Source: UBA11222 sp049323435
Lineage (GTDB): Bacteria > Pseudomonadota > Alphaproteobacteria > UBA11222
Length of the DNA: 64,000 nt
NCBI GenBank assembly: GCA_049323435.1
Contig: JBMOMX010000034.1
Coordinates: 26,193-90,192 of the forward strand
Direction: 5' to 3'
Below are positions 1 through 7,335 of the stretch, in pieces. The notes beneath the pieces are model-generated. The model was not told the origin of the DNA. It did not search any database and saw only the letters and a program-made list of their open reading frames with translations. The position numbers and the translations under genes were made by a program. Positions within the stretch are counted from its first letter, which is position 1, and every line of letters starts with the position of its first letter.

Positions 1-306
1 TTTCCGCTCAGCACGCTCAAGATTGACCGTTCCTTTATTACCGAAATGTCGGCAAATGCCGAAGACATCGCCATTGTGCGCGCTGTGATCGCCCTTGCGC
101 ATAGTCTGCATCTGCGGGTCATCGCCGAGGGTGTGGAAGAAAAAGCCCAGTTGCAGATACTCAAACAGGAAAAATGCGATCAGGTGCAGGGCTATTATTA
201 CAGCCGCCCGCTGCCGCTTGACGGGTTGATCAGCTGGTGTGCCGCCCGCAAGATTGCACAGCTGGAACAAACAGCTGACGGCCAGGAAATCCGCTCCGCC
301 GGTTAG
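1..306 (+). CDS. EAL-domain protein, C-terminal end (partial)
   Basis: Only the last 101 codons are present; the gene enters from the left edge. The reading frame is open from base 1 and shows the closing motifs of the EAL cyclic-di-GMP phosphodiesterase domain: LKIDRSFI, then VIAEGVE, then QGYYYSRPLP, in the normal order and spacing. The family hydrolyses c-di-GMP to pGpG. The catalytic EAL signature itself lies upstream of the window, so activity, and any GGDEF, PAS or membrane parts, cannot be judged. The stop codon overlaps the stop of the convergent gluQ gene by two bases. Confidence 0.88.
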   Translation, partial: FPLSTLKIDRSFITEMSANAEDIAIVRAVIALAHSLHLRVIAEGVEEKAQLQILKQEKCDQVQGYYYSRPLPLDGLISWCAARKIAQLEQTADGQEIRSAG

Positions 307-1193
307 CCGGTCACAGCCCGCGCCATCATACACACCTGTTCCGGCGTCATGCCCTGTTCGCGCAACTGGCGCAGACTTAGCGCGTCATGGCGTTTGGCAA
401 GCCGTTTTCCCGCCGCGTCAACAGCCAGGGCATGATGCAGATATTCCGGTGCCGGCAGGCCCAGCAGCGTCTGCAAAAGCCGGTGCATATGCGTTGCAAA
501 AAACAGATCCCGCCCGCGTGTGACGCAGCCTATCTGCTGGGCCGCATCATCCACACAGACCGACAAATGATAGCTGTAATTTTCAACGCCATCAGTTCCG
601 GTGCGCGCCAGAACAATATCGCCAAGCCTGTCCGGGCGCGCCTCTATCAGGCCGGTCTGCCCTTCCGGGCCTGCGCCATGTTCATAAAAATCCAGTTGAC
701 CGCCAGTTTTGGCCATCGCCTTTGCGCAATCCAGACGCAGCGCGATTGCAGCGCCCGCCTCTAACCGGGCGCGTCTTTCGGACGGGCCAAGTGTGCGGCA
801 GGCGCCGGAATAGCGCGGACCTTCATCGCCATGCGGGGCATCCTGGGCGCTGGCTGCTTCGCGCAGAATTTCCTTGCGCGTGCAAAAACAGGGATAGACC
901 AGTTCCATGCCGCGCAGCCGGTCCAGCGCCGCCTGATAATCGGGCAGATGACCGGACTGACGCCGGACCCGCGGGTGCCAGTTCAGGCCAAGCCAGTGCA
1001 GATCTTCATAGATCGCCGTTTCAAATTCGGGCCGGCAGCGGCTGGCGTCACTATCATCAATGCGCAGCATAAACTGTCCGCTGGTTTGCGCGGCGGTATC
1101 ATGCGCAACCAGCGCCGCAACGGCATGCCCCAGATGCAGCAGGCCGGTCGGGCTGGGTGCAAAGCGGGTCGTGGCGGGCTTGTTCAAAAACAC
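303..1193 (-). CDS. gluQ: Glutamyl-Q tRNA(Asp) synthetase
   Basis: About 296 aa, the usual length of GluQ-RS, a glutamyl-tRNA synthetase paralogue without the anticodon-binding half. It activates glutamate and attaches it to queuosine in the anticodon of tRNA-Asp. The class I HIGH-like region (RFAPSPTGLLHLGHA) is near the N-terminus. A zinc-ligand set follows (CFC with a later YSGAC), and a KMSKS-like RLAKR lies near the C-terminus. I chose the GTG at 1193 because GGGAG lies seven bases upstream; a TTG at 1211 would add six residues. The gene stands alone between the EAL gene and a divergent esterase. Confidence 0.9.
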   Translation of the reverse strand: MFLNKPATTRFAPSPTGLLHLGHAVAALVAHDTAAQTSGQFMLRIDDSDASRCRPEFETAIYEDLHWLGLNWHPRVRRQSGHLPDYQAALDRLRGMELVYPCFCTRKEILREAASAQDAPHGDEGPRYSGACRTLGPSERRARLEAGAAIALRLDCAKAMAKTGGQLDFYEHGAGPEGQTGLIEARPDRLGDIVLARTGTDGVENYSYHLSVCVDDAAQQIGCVTRGRDLFFATHMHRLLQTLLGLPAPEYLHHALAVDAAGKRLAKRHDALSLRQLREQGMTPEQVCMMARAVTG

Positions 1194-1280
1194 AAAAAAA
1201 CTCCCAGGCAAGCTGGCGGCGGGGGCGGTAAGTAACTATGATGGCGGCATCGGAATATGCAAGCTGGCAAAGGAAATACC

Positions 1281-1946
1281 ATGACGACGGCAATGATTGA
1301 CGGCCCCAGAATAGATCCCGCCACAGGCGGCAAGGCGGACAGTCTGGTGATTTTGTGCCACGGCTATGGCGCCGATGGCAATGATCTGATCGGTCTTGCC
1401 CCCTATTGGCAGAAGGCCTTGCCGGGCGCGGCATTTGTGTCGCCCAATGCGCCGGAACGCTGCGAAATGTCGCCTATGGGCTATCAATGGTTCGGCATTA
1501 CCAGGCTGGACCCGGAAGAAATGTACCGCGGCGTTACCCGCGCAGCGCCTGTTCTGGATCGCTTTATTGATCAGGAACTGGCGCGTCATGGGCTGGATGA
1601 AAGCCGGCTGGTGCTGGTTGGCTTCAGCCAGGGTACGATGATGTCGCTACAGGTTGGATTGCGCCGGGCAATCTCCCCGGCGGCCATTGTCGGCTATTCC
1701 GGGGCGCTGGCCGGGCCGGAAAAATTGCAGGCGGAAATCAGGGTCAGGCCGCCCATTCTGATGATTCATGGTGATGAAGATGAAATGCTGCCGGTCAGCC
1801 GCATGCATGCCGCCGTTGAAGCGCTGGTCAAGGCGGGGCTGACCGTGCAATCGCATATATCACGCGGCGTGGGCCACGGCATAGCGCCGGACGGGCTGCA
1901 ATTGGGCGGGCAATTCATTCGTGACGCCCTGAACAATCCTGTGTGA
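1281..1946 (+). CDS. Alpha/beta-hydrolase, phospholipase/carboxylesterase family
   Basis: A 221-aa single-domain alpha/beta hydrolase of the Abhydrolase_2 type, with no signal peptide. Visible landmarks are the oxyanion-region HGYGADGND near residue 27, nucleophile elbow GFSQG (Ser about 117), acid HGDEDEMLP (Asp about 167) and the catalytic histidine in GVGHG (about 199). Family members hydrolyse short-chain carboxyl esters or lysophospholipids; the true substrate cannot be told from sequence. ATG 1281 is preferred over ATG 1257 because AAGGAA sits just upstream. It is divergent from gluQ and is followed by a possible small RNA and a terminator. Confidence 0.86.
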   Translation: MTTAMIDGPRIDPATGGKADSLVILCHGYGADGNDLIGLAPYWQKALPGAAFVSPNAPERCEMSPMGYQWFGITRLDPEEMYRGVTRAAPVLDRFIDQELARHGLDESRLVLVGFSQGTMMSLQVGLRRAISPAAIVGYSGALAGPEKLQAEIRVRPPILMIHGDEDEMLPVSRMHAAVEALVKAGLTVQSHISRGVGHGIAPDGLQLGGQFIRDALNNPV

Positions 1947-2026
1947 ATTTCCATTATGACTTGGGGCGGGGCTTAACCATGAATGAATTGAAAAATTAAG
2001 CGCTGGAATGTGACGAATGTCACTGG

Positions 2027-2054
2027 TTGAACACCGCTCCCGACACCATATACG
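2027..2054 (+). promoter_or_regulatory. Putative sigma70-type promoter for the 2061-2176 transcript
   Basis: TTGAAC at 2027-2032 and TATACG at 2049-2054 are separated by 16 bases, close to -35/-10 consensus. No open reading frame with family features follows before the terminator at 2149-2176, so the promoter would serve a non-coding transcript. Spacing and motif match are seen; activity is inferred. Confidence 0.4.
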
Positions 2055-2060
2055 CCATGT

Positions 2061-2176
2061 GACTTTAGTTTGAAGACCCCCCTCTTTCAATTTGAAGGAC
2101 ACGCCTCTTGGTCCGTGCCTCGGCCCCTGAGTGATCAGAACTAAACTACCCCATGCGCAAGCGTGGGGTTTTTTTT
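2061..2176 (+). ncRNA. Candidate small RNA of about 115 nt, family not recognised
   Basis: The space between the esterase and the convergent VOC gene holds a promoter-like pair, then about 90 bases, then a strong intrinsic terminator. TTTAGTT (2064-2070) is exactly complementary to AACTAAA (2139-2145), which would close the body of the RNA as a long-range stem just before the terminator hairpin. A smaller stem is possible around the CTTTCA/TTGAAGG pair near 2084-2097. I do not recognise it as 6S, SRP, tmRNA or RNase P RNA. It could instead be the 3' UTR of the esterase gene. Confidence 0.38.
2149..2176 (+). terminator. Rho-independent terminator
   Basis: CCCCATGC (2149-2156), loop GCAA, GCGTGGGG (2161-2168, one wobble pair), then eight T residues at 2169-2176. 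It lies about 200 bases past the esterase stop, so it may end the esterase transcript, the candidate small RNA, or both. Confidence 0.75.
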
Positions 2177-2209
2177 GGATGGAGTAAGACGCACTTCCAG
2201 CGTCTGTGT

Positions 2210-2611
2210 TCAGAGCAAGTCTTCGCGGACAAGCGCCTCGATTTTGATCCCATCCGGATCGAAGACGAAAGCGCCATAAAACCCCGACGAATAATGCGGG
2301 CGCGGGCCTGGCCGGCCGGCGTCGCGGCCGCCATGTGCAAGGGCGGCGGCATGAAATGCGTGCACCTGCTCGCGATCCACTGCGCGGAAACTGATATGCA
2401 GTCCCAATCCCGGCTTTGCGGCGTTAGAGCCAGTTTCCTTGAGTATCCAAAAGCTACATGGAAGATCAGAATCGGCCCCATATCCTGCAACATCATCACC
2501 GCCAGCGGTTCGATGCAGGCCCAGCACGATTAAAACCGCATCGTAAAACATGATCGACCGGGTAAGGTCACTGACAGGGATAGATACATGGTCAAGAACG
2601 CCAATTTTCAT
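2210..2611 (-). CDS. VOC-family (glyoxalase/bleomycin-resistance fold) protein
   Basis: A 133-aa protein with one vicinal-oxygen-chelate domain: LDHVSIPVSDL at the start carries the first metal-ligand histidine, and FVFDPDGIKIEA at the end carries the glutamate position. The fold is shared by glyoxalases, extradiol dioxygenases and antibiotic-binding proteins; substrate is unknown. I used ATG 2611; a longer frame from 2713 would run into hbd and has no family features. It follows hbd by 19 bases on the same strand, so it is probably the last gene of an etfB-etfA-hbd-VOC operon and may act on an acyl-CoA-related or electrophilic metabolite. Confidence 0.72.
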   Translation of the reverse strand: MKIGVLDHVSIPVSDLTRSIMFYDAVLIVLGLHRTAGGDDVAGYGADSDLPCSFWILKETGSNAAKPGLGLHISFRAVDREQVHAFHAAALAHGGRDAGRPGPRPHYSSGFYGAFVFDPDGIKIEALVREDLL

Positions 2612-2630
2612 GACATCATCCCAGCAAATA

Positions 2631-3509
2631 TCACCGCGTCGGAACCGGGACCTCGCCGCGATAATCGTAAAAGCCGCGTTGGGTTTTCTGGCCCAGCCAG
2701 CCGGCCTCGACATATTTCACCAGTAATGGGCAGGGGCGGTATTTGCTGTCCGCCAGCCCTTCATACAGCACCTGCATCACCGACAGGCAGGTATCCAGGC
2801 CGATAAAGTCGGCCAGTTGCAGCGGCCCCATCGGATGATTGGCGCCAAGCCGCATGGCGGTGTCAATGGCTTCGACATTGCCAACCCCTTCATACAGGGT
2901 ATAGATCGCCTCATTGATCATCGGCATCAGAATGCGATTGACCATGAAGGCCGGAAAATCTTCGGCGTTCGCCGTTGTCTTGCCAAGCCGGTTGGTGAAT
3001 TCACGCGCCTGTTTGAAGGTTTCCTCGCCGGTAGCGATCCCGCGTATCAGTTCCACCAGTTTCATTACGGGAACCGGATTCATGAAATGCAGGCCGATAA
3101 ATTGTTCGGGCCGGTCCGTTGAGGCCGCAAGGCGCGTGATCGAGATCGAGGATGTGTTGGAGGCGATAATCGCATCGGGCCGCAGCATGGGGCAAAGGCG
3201 GGCGAAAATGCTGCGTTTGACATCTTCCTTTTCGGCTGCGGCTTCGATCACCAGATCGACTTCCTTGAAACGCTCCAGATCGGCGACGGGCGTGATGCGG
3301 GCCATTGCAACCCGCTTGGCCTCCTCGGTCATCAGGCCGCGCTGTATCTGACGCGACATATTATAGGAAATCGTCTCCAGCGCCTTGTCGAGCGCTTCCT
3401 TGTTGACATCCTCCAGCAGCACATCAAAGCCCGCCGCCGCGCAGACATGCGCGATGCCATTGCCCATTTGACCGGCGCCAATTACGCCAACCTTGTTAAT
3501 CGTCACCAT
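2631..3509 (-). CDS. hbd: 3-hydroxybutyryl-CoA dehydrogenase
   Basis: A 292-aa stand-alone 3-hydroxyacyl-CoA dehydrogenase. It oxidises 3-hydroxybutyryl-CoA to acetoacetyl-CoA with NAD(P)+ in beta-oxidation and butyrate or polyhydroxybutyrate metabolism. The Rossmann loop GVIGAGQMGNGIAHV is at residues 9-23. The catalytic-region HFMNPVPVMKLVE and the C-terminal helical domain (NHPMGPLQLADFIGLD) are intact. Length matches the bacterial Hbd/PaaH class and there is no fused hydratase. It lies directly downstream of etfBA, whose product takes electrons from acyl-CoA dehydrogenases, so the cluster fits short-chain fatty-acyl oxidation. AAGGAT precedes ATG 3509. Confidence 0.92.
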   Translation of the reverse strand: MVTINKVGVIGAGQMGNGIAHVCAAAGFDVLLEDVNKEALDKALETISYNMSRQIQRGLMTEEAKRVAMARITPVADLERFKEVDLVIEAAAEKEDVKRSIFARLCPMLRPDAIIASNTSSISITRLAASTDRPEQFIGLHFMNPVPVMKLVELIRGIATGEETFKQAREFTNRLGKTTANAEDFPAFMVNRILMPMINEAIYTLYEGVGNVEAIDTAMRLGANHPMGPLQLADFIGLDTCLSVMQVLYEGLADSKYRPCPLLVKYVEAGWLGQKTQRGFYDYRGEVPVPTR

Positions 3510-3577
3510 ACGGGGATCATCCTTTGTTAAATCAGGTTAAATCCCTGCTACGTTTCCCATCCATATGCACCCGGCTC

Positions 3578-4519
3578 TTAGAGGCCAAGCTTTGCTAATT
3601 CTGCTTCCAGTTCCGGCACAGCCTTGAATAAATCCGCGACCAAACCATAATCCGAAACCTGGAAAATCGGCGCTTCTTCATCCTTGTTGATGGCGACGAT
3701 GACCTTGGAATCTTTCATACCGGCCAGATGCTGAATAGCGCCCGAAATACCCACGGCAATATACAGATCAGGGGCCACGACCTTGCCGGTCTGTCCTACC
3801 TGCATGTCATTCGCCGCATAGCCTGCATCGACCGCCGCGCGCGATGCGCCAACGGCTGCCTTCAGTCTGTCCGCGACCGCCTCGATCATTTTGAAATTAT
3901 CGCCGGACTGCATGCCGCGTCCGCCGGAAATAATGATCTTGGCCGAGGTCAGCTGCGGGCGCGCCGAATCGGACAGGCGATCGCCGACATATTCCGACAG
4001 GCCGGGATTTTTTGCAGCCGCGATTTTCTCAACCGCGGCGGAACCGCCCTGGCCAACAGCCTGGAAGGTGGTGGTGCGCACGGTGATGACCTTTTTGGCG
4101 TCGGTTGACTGCACGGTCTGCATGGCGTTGCCGGCATAGATCGGGCGTACAAATGTATCGGGCGATTCGACTTTGACGATCTCGGAAATCTGCGCCACAT
4201 CCAGCATGGCTGCGACGCGCGGCATGAAATTTTTCGATACGGTGGTGGCGCTGCCCAGCACTGCTGTGTAATTGCCCATCAGGCCAACCACAAGCTCCGC
4301 CACATTTTCGGCAAGCCTTGCGGCGTAAATCGCATCATCGGCCAGCAGAACCTTGCTCACTCCGTCCAGTTTGGCGCAGGCCTGCGCAACCGCCTCGCAA
4401 TTTTGCCCGGCCACCAGAACATGCACATCGCCGCCCAATTGTCTGGCGGCGCTGACGACTTTGGCGGTGGCGTCGGACAGGCTGCTATTGTCGTGATCTG
4501 CTACTACAAGCGAACTCAT
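3578..4519 (-). CDS. etfA: Electron transfer flavoprotein, alpha subunit
   Basis: A 313-aa alpha subunit of ETF, the soluble FAD carrier between acyl-CoA dehydrogenases and ETF:ubiquinone oxidoreductase. The N-terminal domain opens SSLVVADHDNSSL. The C-terminal FAD-binding domain shows ISGGRGMQSGDNF, GQTGKVVAPDLYIAVGISG and INKDEEAPIFQVSDYGLV. The ATG at 4519 gives the family-typical N-terminus two bases after the etfB stop; a TTG at 4525, overlapping etfB, is the alternative. The two genes are clearly co-transcribed, beta before alpha. Confidence 0.95.
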   Translation of the reverse strand: MSSLVVADHDNSSLSDATAKVVSAARQLGGDVHVLVAGQNCEAVAQACAKLDGVSKVLLADDAIYAARLAENVAELVVGLMGNYTAVLGSATTVSKNFMPRVAAMLDVAQISEIVKVESPDTFVRPIYAGNAMQTVQSTDAKKVITVRTTTFQAVGQGGSAAVEKIAAAKNPGLSEYVGDRLSDSARPQLTSAKIIISGGRGMQSGDNFKMIEAVADRLKAAVGASRAAVDAGYAANDMQVGQTGKVVAPDLYIAVGISGAIQHLAGMKDSKVIVAINKDEEAPIFQVSDYGLVADLFKAVPELEAELAKLGL

Positions 4520-4521
4520 AA

Positions 4522-5271
4522 TCAAATTACTCCTGCTTCATTGCGCAGCCTGGCGACAAGATCCTGCACAGATTCCACTTTTATGCCTGCCTGGCGCGTG
4601 GGCGGCTCAGTGGTTTTCAGCACTTTCAGACGCGGTGTGATGTCCACGCCGAAATCTTCCGGCGTCTTTTCATCAATGGGTTTTTTGCGCGCCTTCATGA
4701 TATTGGGCAGCGAGGCATAGCGCGGCTCATTCAGCCGCAGATCAACCGTGATGATGGCGGGCAGGCTGACGCGGATGGTTTGCAGGCCGCCGTCAACTTC
4801 ACGGGTTACTTCGGCCATCTTGCCGTCAATTTTTACTTCGCTGGCAAAGGTGGCCTGGGCGCGGCCAAGCAGGGCCGCCAGCATCTGACCGGTCTGATTG
4901 CTGTCATCATCAATCGCCTGCTTGCCCAGAATGACGATGTCCGCCCCTTCCTGCTCGGTGATGATTTTAAGAATTTTGGCGACGCCAAGGGGTTCAACGG
5001 TAGCATCGGTCTTGACCAGAATGCCCCGGTCGCCGCCCATGGCCAGCGCGGTGCGGATGGTTTCCTGCGCCGCAGCCGGTCCAATAGAGACGATAATGAC
5101 CTCTGTGGCGGTTCCGGCTTCTTTCATGCGCACGGCCTGTTCGACGCTGATTTCGTCAAACGGGTTCATCGACATTTTAACATTCGCCAGATCGACGCCC
5201 GAGCCGTCGGCCTTGACCCGTGCCTTGACATTATAATCAATTACCCGCTTGACGGGCACCAGAACCTTCAT
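4522..5271 (-). CDS. etfB: Electron transfer flavoprotein, beta subunit
   Basis: A 249-aa ETF beta subunit; it holds AMP and docks on partner dehydrogenases. Typical segments are MKVLVPVKRVIDYNVK at the N-terminus, NPFDEISVEQAVRMKE, and LGKQAIDDDSNQTGQMLAALLG, followed by the signature strand VSLPAIITVDLRLNEPRYASL. ATG 5271 matches the family start; the frame extends five codons further upstream without family support. It is first in a minus-strand operon with etfA, and probably hbd and the VOC gene beyond. The upstream 145 bases separate it from the adenosyltransferase gene. Confidence 0.95.
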   Translation of the reverse strand: MKVLVPVKRVIDYNVKARVKADGSGVDLANVKMSMNPFDEISVEQAVRMKEAGTATEVIIVSIGPAAAQETIRTALAMGGDRGILVKTDATVEPLGVAKILKIITEQEGADIVILGKQAIDDDSNQTGQMLAALLGRAQATFASEVKIDGKMAEVTREVDGGLQTIRVSLPAIITVDLRLNEPRYASLPNIMKARKKPIDEKTPEDFGVDITPRLKVLKTTEPPTRQAGIKVESVQDLVARLRNEAGVI

Positions 5272-5416
5272 TGCCACATTCTCCAAGTCAAAAAATTTGC
5301 TAATTTATCCCGGCAAAAAAACCCGGTCATCTCGCAGGTGCGAAAACTAGTATCCCGCACCACCGCTGTCAACGAATCGTAACGTTCACGACCATGTTTT
5401 CAGGTAAAAAATTCAC

Positions 5417-5983
5417 TTAGCGATTTTGTCCCGGCTGCCATAAAACATCTGTATTACCGTCATTGTTCGCATGACGCCCGATCACAAACAGAAAATCGGA
5501 TAGACGGTTGATATAGCGTAGCGCCGCCGGGTTAACATTTTCGCTGTCCGCAAGTTCCACCATCAGGCGCTCGGCCCGCCGGCTGACCGTGCGCGCCAGG
5601 TGCAGATAGGCCGCGGCTGGACTTCCCCCAGGTAAAATAAAGGAATTCAACGGGCTGAGCCGGGCGTTCAGGGTGTCAATTTCCTGTTCCAGCCGGTCCA
5701 CCTGGCTGTCGGTGATGCGCAGGGCCGCGCCTGGCTGTTCACCGGGCGCTGCGGGGGTGCACAGATCGGCCCCAAGGTCGAACAGATCATTCTGAATACG
5801 CCCCAGCGCCGCATCCGTGCTGCCGCTGGTGTGCAGCCGCGCCAGGCCGATGGCGGCATTGGCCTCGTCCACCGTGCCATAGGCCGCCACCCTCAGATCA
5901 TATTTGCGCACCCGCCGCCCATCGCCCAGGCCGGTATCACCCTTATCGCCCGTACGGGTATAGATTTTATTCAGCTTTACCAA
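5417..5983 (-). CDS. Cob(I)alamin adenosyltransferase, PduO type
   Basis: A protein of 188 aa that moves the adenosyl group of ATP onto cob(I)alamin to make coenzyme B12. Seen: the ATP-loop YTRTGDKGDTGLG at the N-terminus, then the helical-bundle residues RRAERLMVELA and YINRLSDFLFVIGR near the C-terminus. The TTG at 5983 gives the usual short VKLNKIYTRTGD start four bases after the stop of the upstream HIG1 gene; a longer ATG start at 6013 would overlap that gene. Adenosylcobalamin is the cofactor of methylmalonyl-CoA mutase, and the methylmalonyl-CoA epimerase gene is also in this window at 42.4-42.8 kb. Confidence 0.9.
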   Translation of the reverse strand: MVKLNKIYTRTGDKGDTGLGDGRRVRKYDLRVAAYGTVDEANAAIGLARLHTSGSTDAALGRIQNDLFDLGADLCTPAAPGEQPGAALRITDSQVDRLEQEIDTLNARLSPLNSFILPGGSPAAAYLHLARTVSRRAERLMVELADSENVNPAALRYINRLSDFLFVIGRHANNDGNTDVLWQPGQNR

Positions 5984-5987
5984 TGCC

Positions 5988-6185
5988 TCAGCTCCCGGCG
6001 AAATAGAGTGCACCCATGATGATCAGGACGGCGGCGAACTGCATCGCGACTCGCAGGCGCATTAATTTATTGCTCCAGCTGCGGTTGAATTCCCCGCCCC
6101 GGAACATGGCGAAAATGCCGGTGCAAAGCACCGCAAATGTGGCGCCAATGAAAACCGGCACCAATGCGTGTAAAAAACTTCCCAT
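5988..6185 (-). CDS. HIG1-domain small membrane protein
   Basis: A 65-aa protein with two predicted membrane segments (about residues 2-20 and 43-62) joined by a short basic loop, ending VLIIMGALYFAG. The pattern is that of the HIG1 (hypoxia-induced) twin-transmembrane family, whose bacterial members include assembly factors of cytochrome oxidases in alphaproteobacteria. ATG 6185 was chosen because it gives the compact family-like product; the frame runs further upstream into the next gene. It is four bases from the adenosyltransferase start, a pairing I believe is common in this class. Confidence 0.75.
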   Translation of the reverse strand: MGSFLHALVPVFIGATFAVLCTGIFAMFRGGEFNRSWSNKLMRLRVAMQFAAVLIIMGALYFAGS

Positions 6186-6190
6186 GCCGG

Positions 6191-7210
6191 CTATGTTAAC
6201 CCCATCCTGTAGACGCGGCTGGCGCAGCCTGCAAACAGCGCCGCCTTGTCGTCCGCTGAAAATCCTGACGCGATACGCTTGAACGCATTCCACAGCACGC
6301 CATAGGAGACGGAGCGCTTATCCACCGGAAAATTGCTTTCAAACATGCAGCGCGCCGGACCGAATACATCAATTGTGTGCAGATAATAGTCACGGGTGGC
6401 TGACGCCAGTTCCTCCGATGTGGGGGGCAGCGCCCTTTTGTGCCAGCCAAAACCGTTCATCGGCATATTGATGCCGCCGATTTTCACATTGACGTTCGGG
6501 CATTTTGCCAGTTCCGCCATGTCTTTTTTCCATTGGCCGAAAATTTCCGCCCGCTTGCCTTCATAGGGGCCAATGGCGATAGGGCCGCCAAAATGATCCA
6601 GAATGATGGTCAGGCCGGGCAGCGCGCGGGCGAAATCCGTCAGATCGGGAATTTGCGGGTGATAGAAAAAAGCGTCAAATGACATGCCGCGCTTTACCAG
6701 TTCGCCAGCACCCTGGCGAAATTTCGTCTCGCCCAGCATGCCCTGGGTCAGATGGGCAAAGGCGCCCTGAAGCTGGGGACTGGGATCCCAGGCGGTGATA
6801 TGACGAATGCCGCGAAACCGGCCTGGCGCTGCGGCCATATGGGCGTCCAGCACCTCGCCCACGGCGGAACCCAGGGTCAGATCGGCATGCCCGACAATCG
6901 CAGAACAGGCCCGCATCGGCCCATACAGGCCGCTGGCGCTTTGCGCCGCCACCCCGTTGACGAACTCGGTTTCCCCGACGGGACGCAGATGTTCGGGCCC
7001 GGAGGCGCGGTACATGGCCCCGCAATCGACAAACACCGTCGCCACAATATTATGGCCGCTATTGGTATCGGCGCACAGCTCGTCCAGAAAATAGCGGCTG
7101 CCCGGGTGATCCCACAAATGATGGTGCGGGTCGATGATGGGCAGGCCCGGTTCCAGCGCAGCCTCGCTGACCTGGGCAAGCCATGCAGTCTGGTCCGAAA
7201 TCTGCCGCAT
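6191..7210 (-). CDS. Amidohydrolase (amidohydro-2 family, lactonase-like)
   Basis: About 339 aa, a single TIM-barrel metal-dependent hydrolase. The metal motif PIIDPHHHLWDHP is close to the N-terminus, and later metal-site regions include LDHFGG and the C-terminal SNFPVDK strand (CMFESNFPVDKRS). The closest recognisable relatives are sugar-lactonases and 2-pyrone-4,6-dicarboxylate lactonases; the exact substrate is not readable. ATG 7210 is chosen because GGGGGA sits seven bases upstream. The HIG1 gene starts six bases after its stop, so the three genes to 5417 may share a transcript. Confidence 0.82.
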   Translation of the reverse strand: MRQISDQTAWLAQVSEAALEPGLPIIDPHHHLWDHPGSRYFLDELCADTNSGHNIVATVFVDCGAMYRASGPEHLRPVGETEFVNGVAAQSASGLYGPMRACSAIVGHADLTLGSAVGEVLDAHMAAAPGRFRGIRHITAWDPSPQLQGAFAHLTQGMLGETKFRQGAGELVKRGMSFDAFFYHPQIPDLTDFARALPGLTIILDHFGGPIAIGPYEGKRAEIFGQWKKDMAELAKCPNVNVKIGGINMPMNGFGWHKRALPPTSEELASATRDYYLHTIDVFGPARCMFESNFPVDKRSVSYGVLWNAFKRIASGFSADDKAALFAGCASRVYRMGLT

Positions 7211-7335
7211 TTGCCTGTCCCCCTTTAATGATTGAATTTGCACTGGCTAAACTATTAAAGCTATGCCAGATAGCAAGCATCATATATGTGCTTGTGTGGA
7301 TTAGCCACTTAACATCAGAGCGAAGTATATAAGCA

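Noticed and set aside
2146..2533. Open frames overlapping the VOC gene on both strands
   Set aside because: They include the terminator and are antisense to or out of frame with the VOC gene, which shows domain motifs.
5272..5416. Cobalamin riboswitch near the adenosyltransferase gene
   Set aside because: The gene's own 5' side is occupied by the HIG1 gene, and no B12-box-like sequence was seen near it or in the etfB upstream gap.
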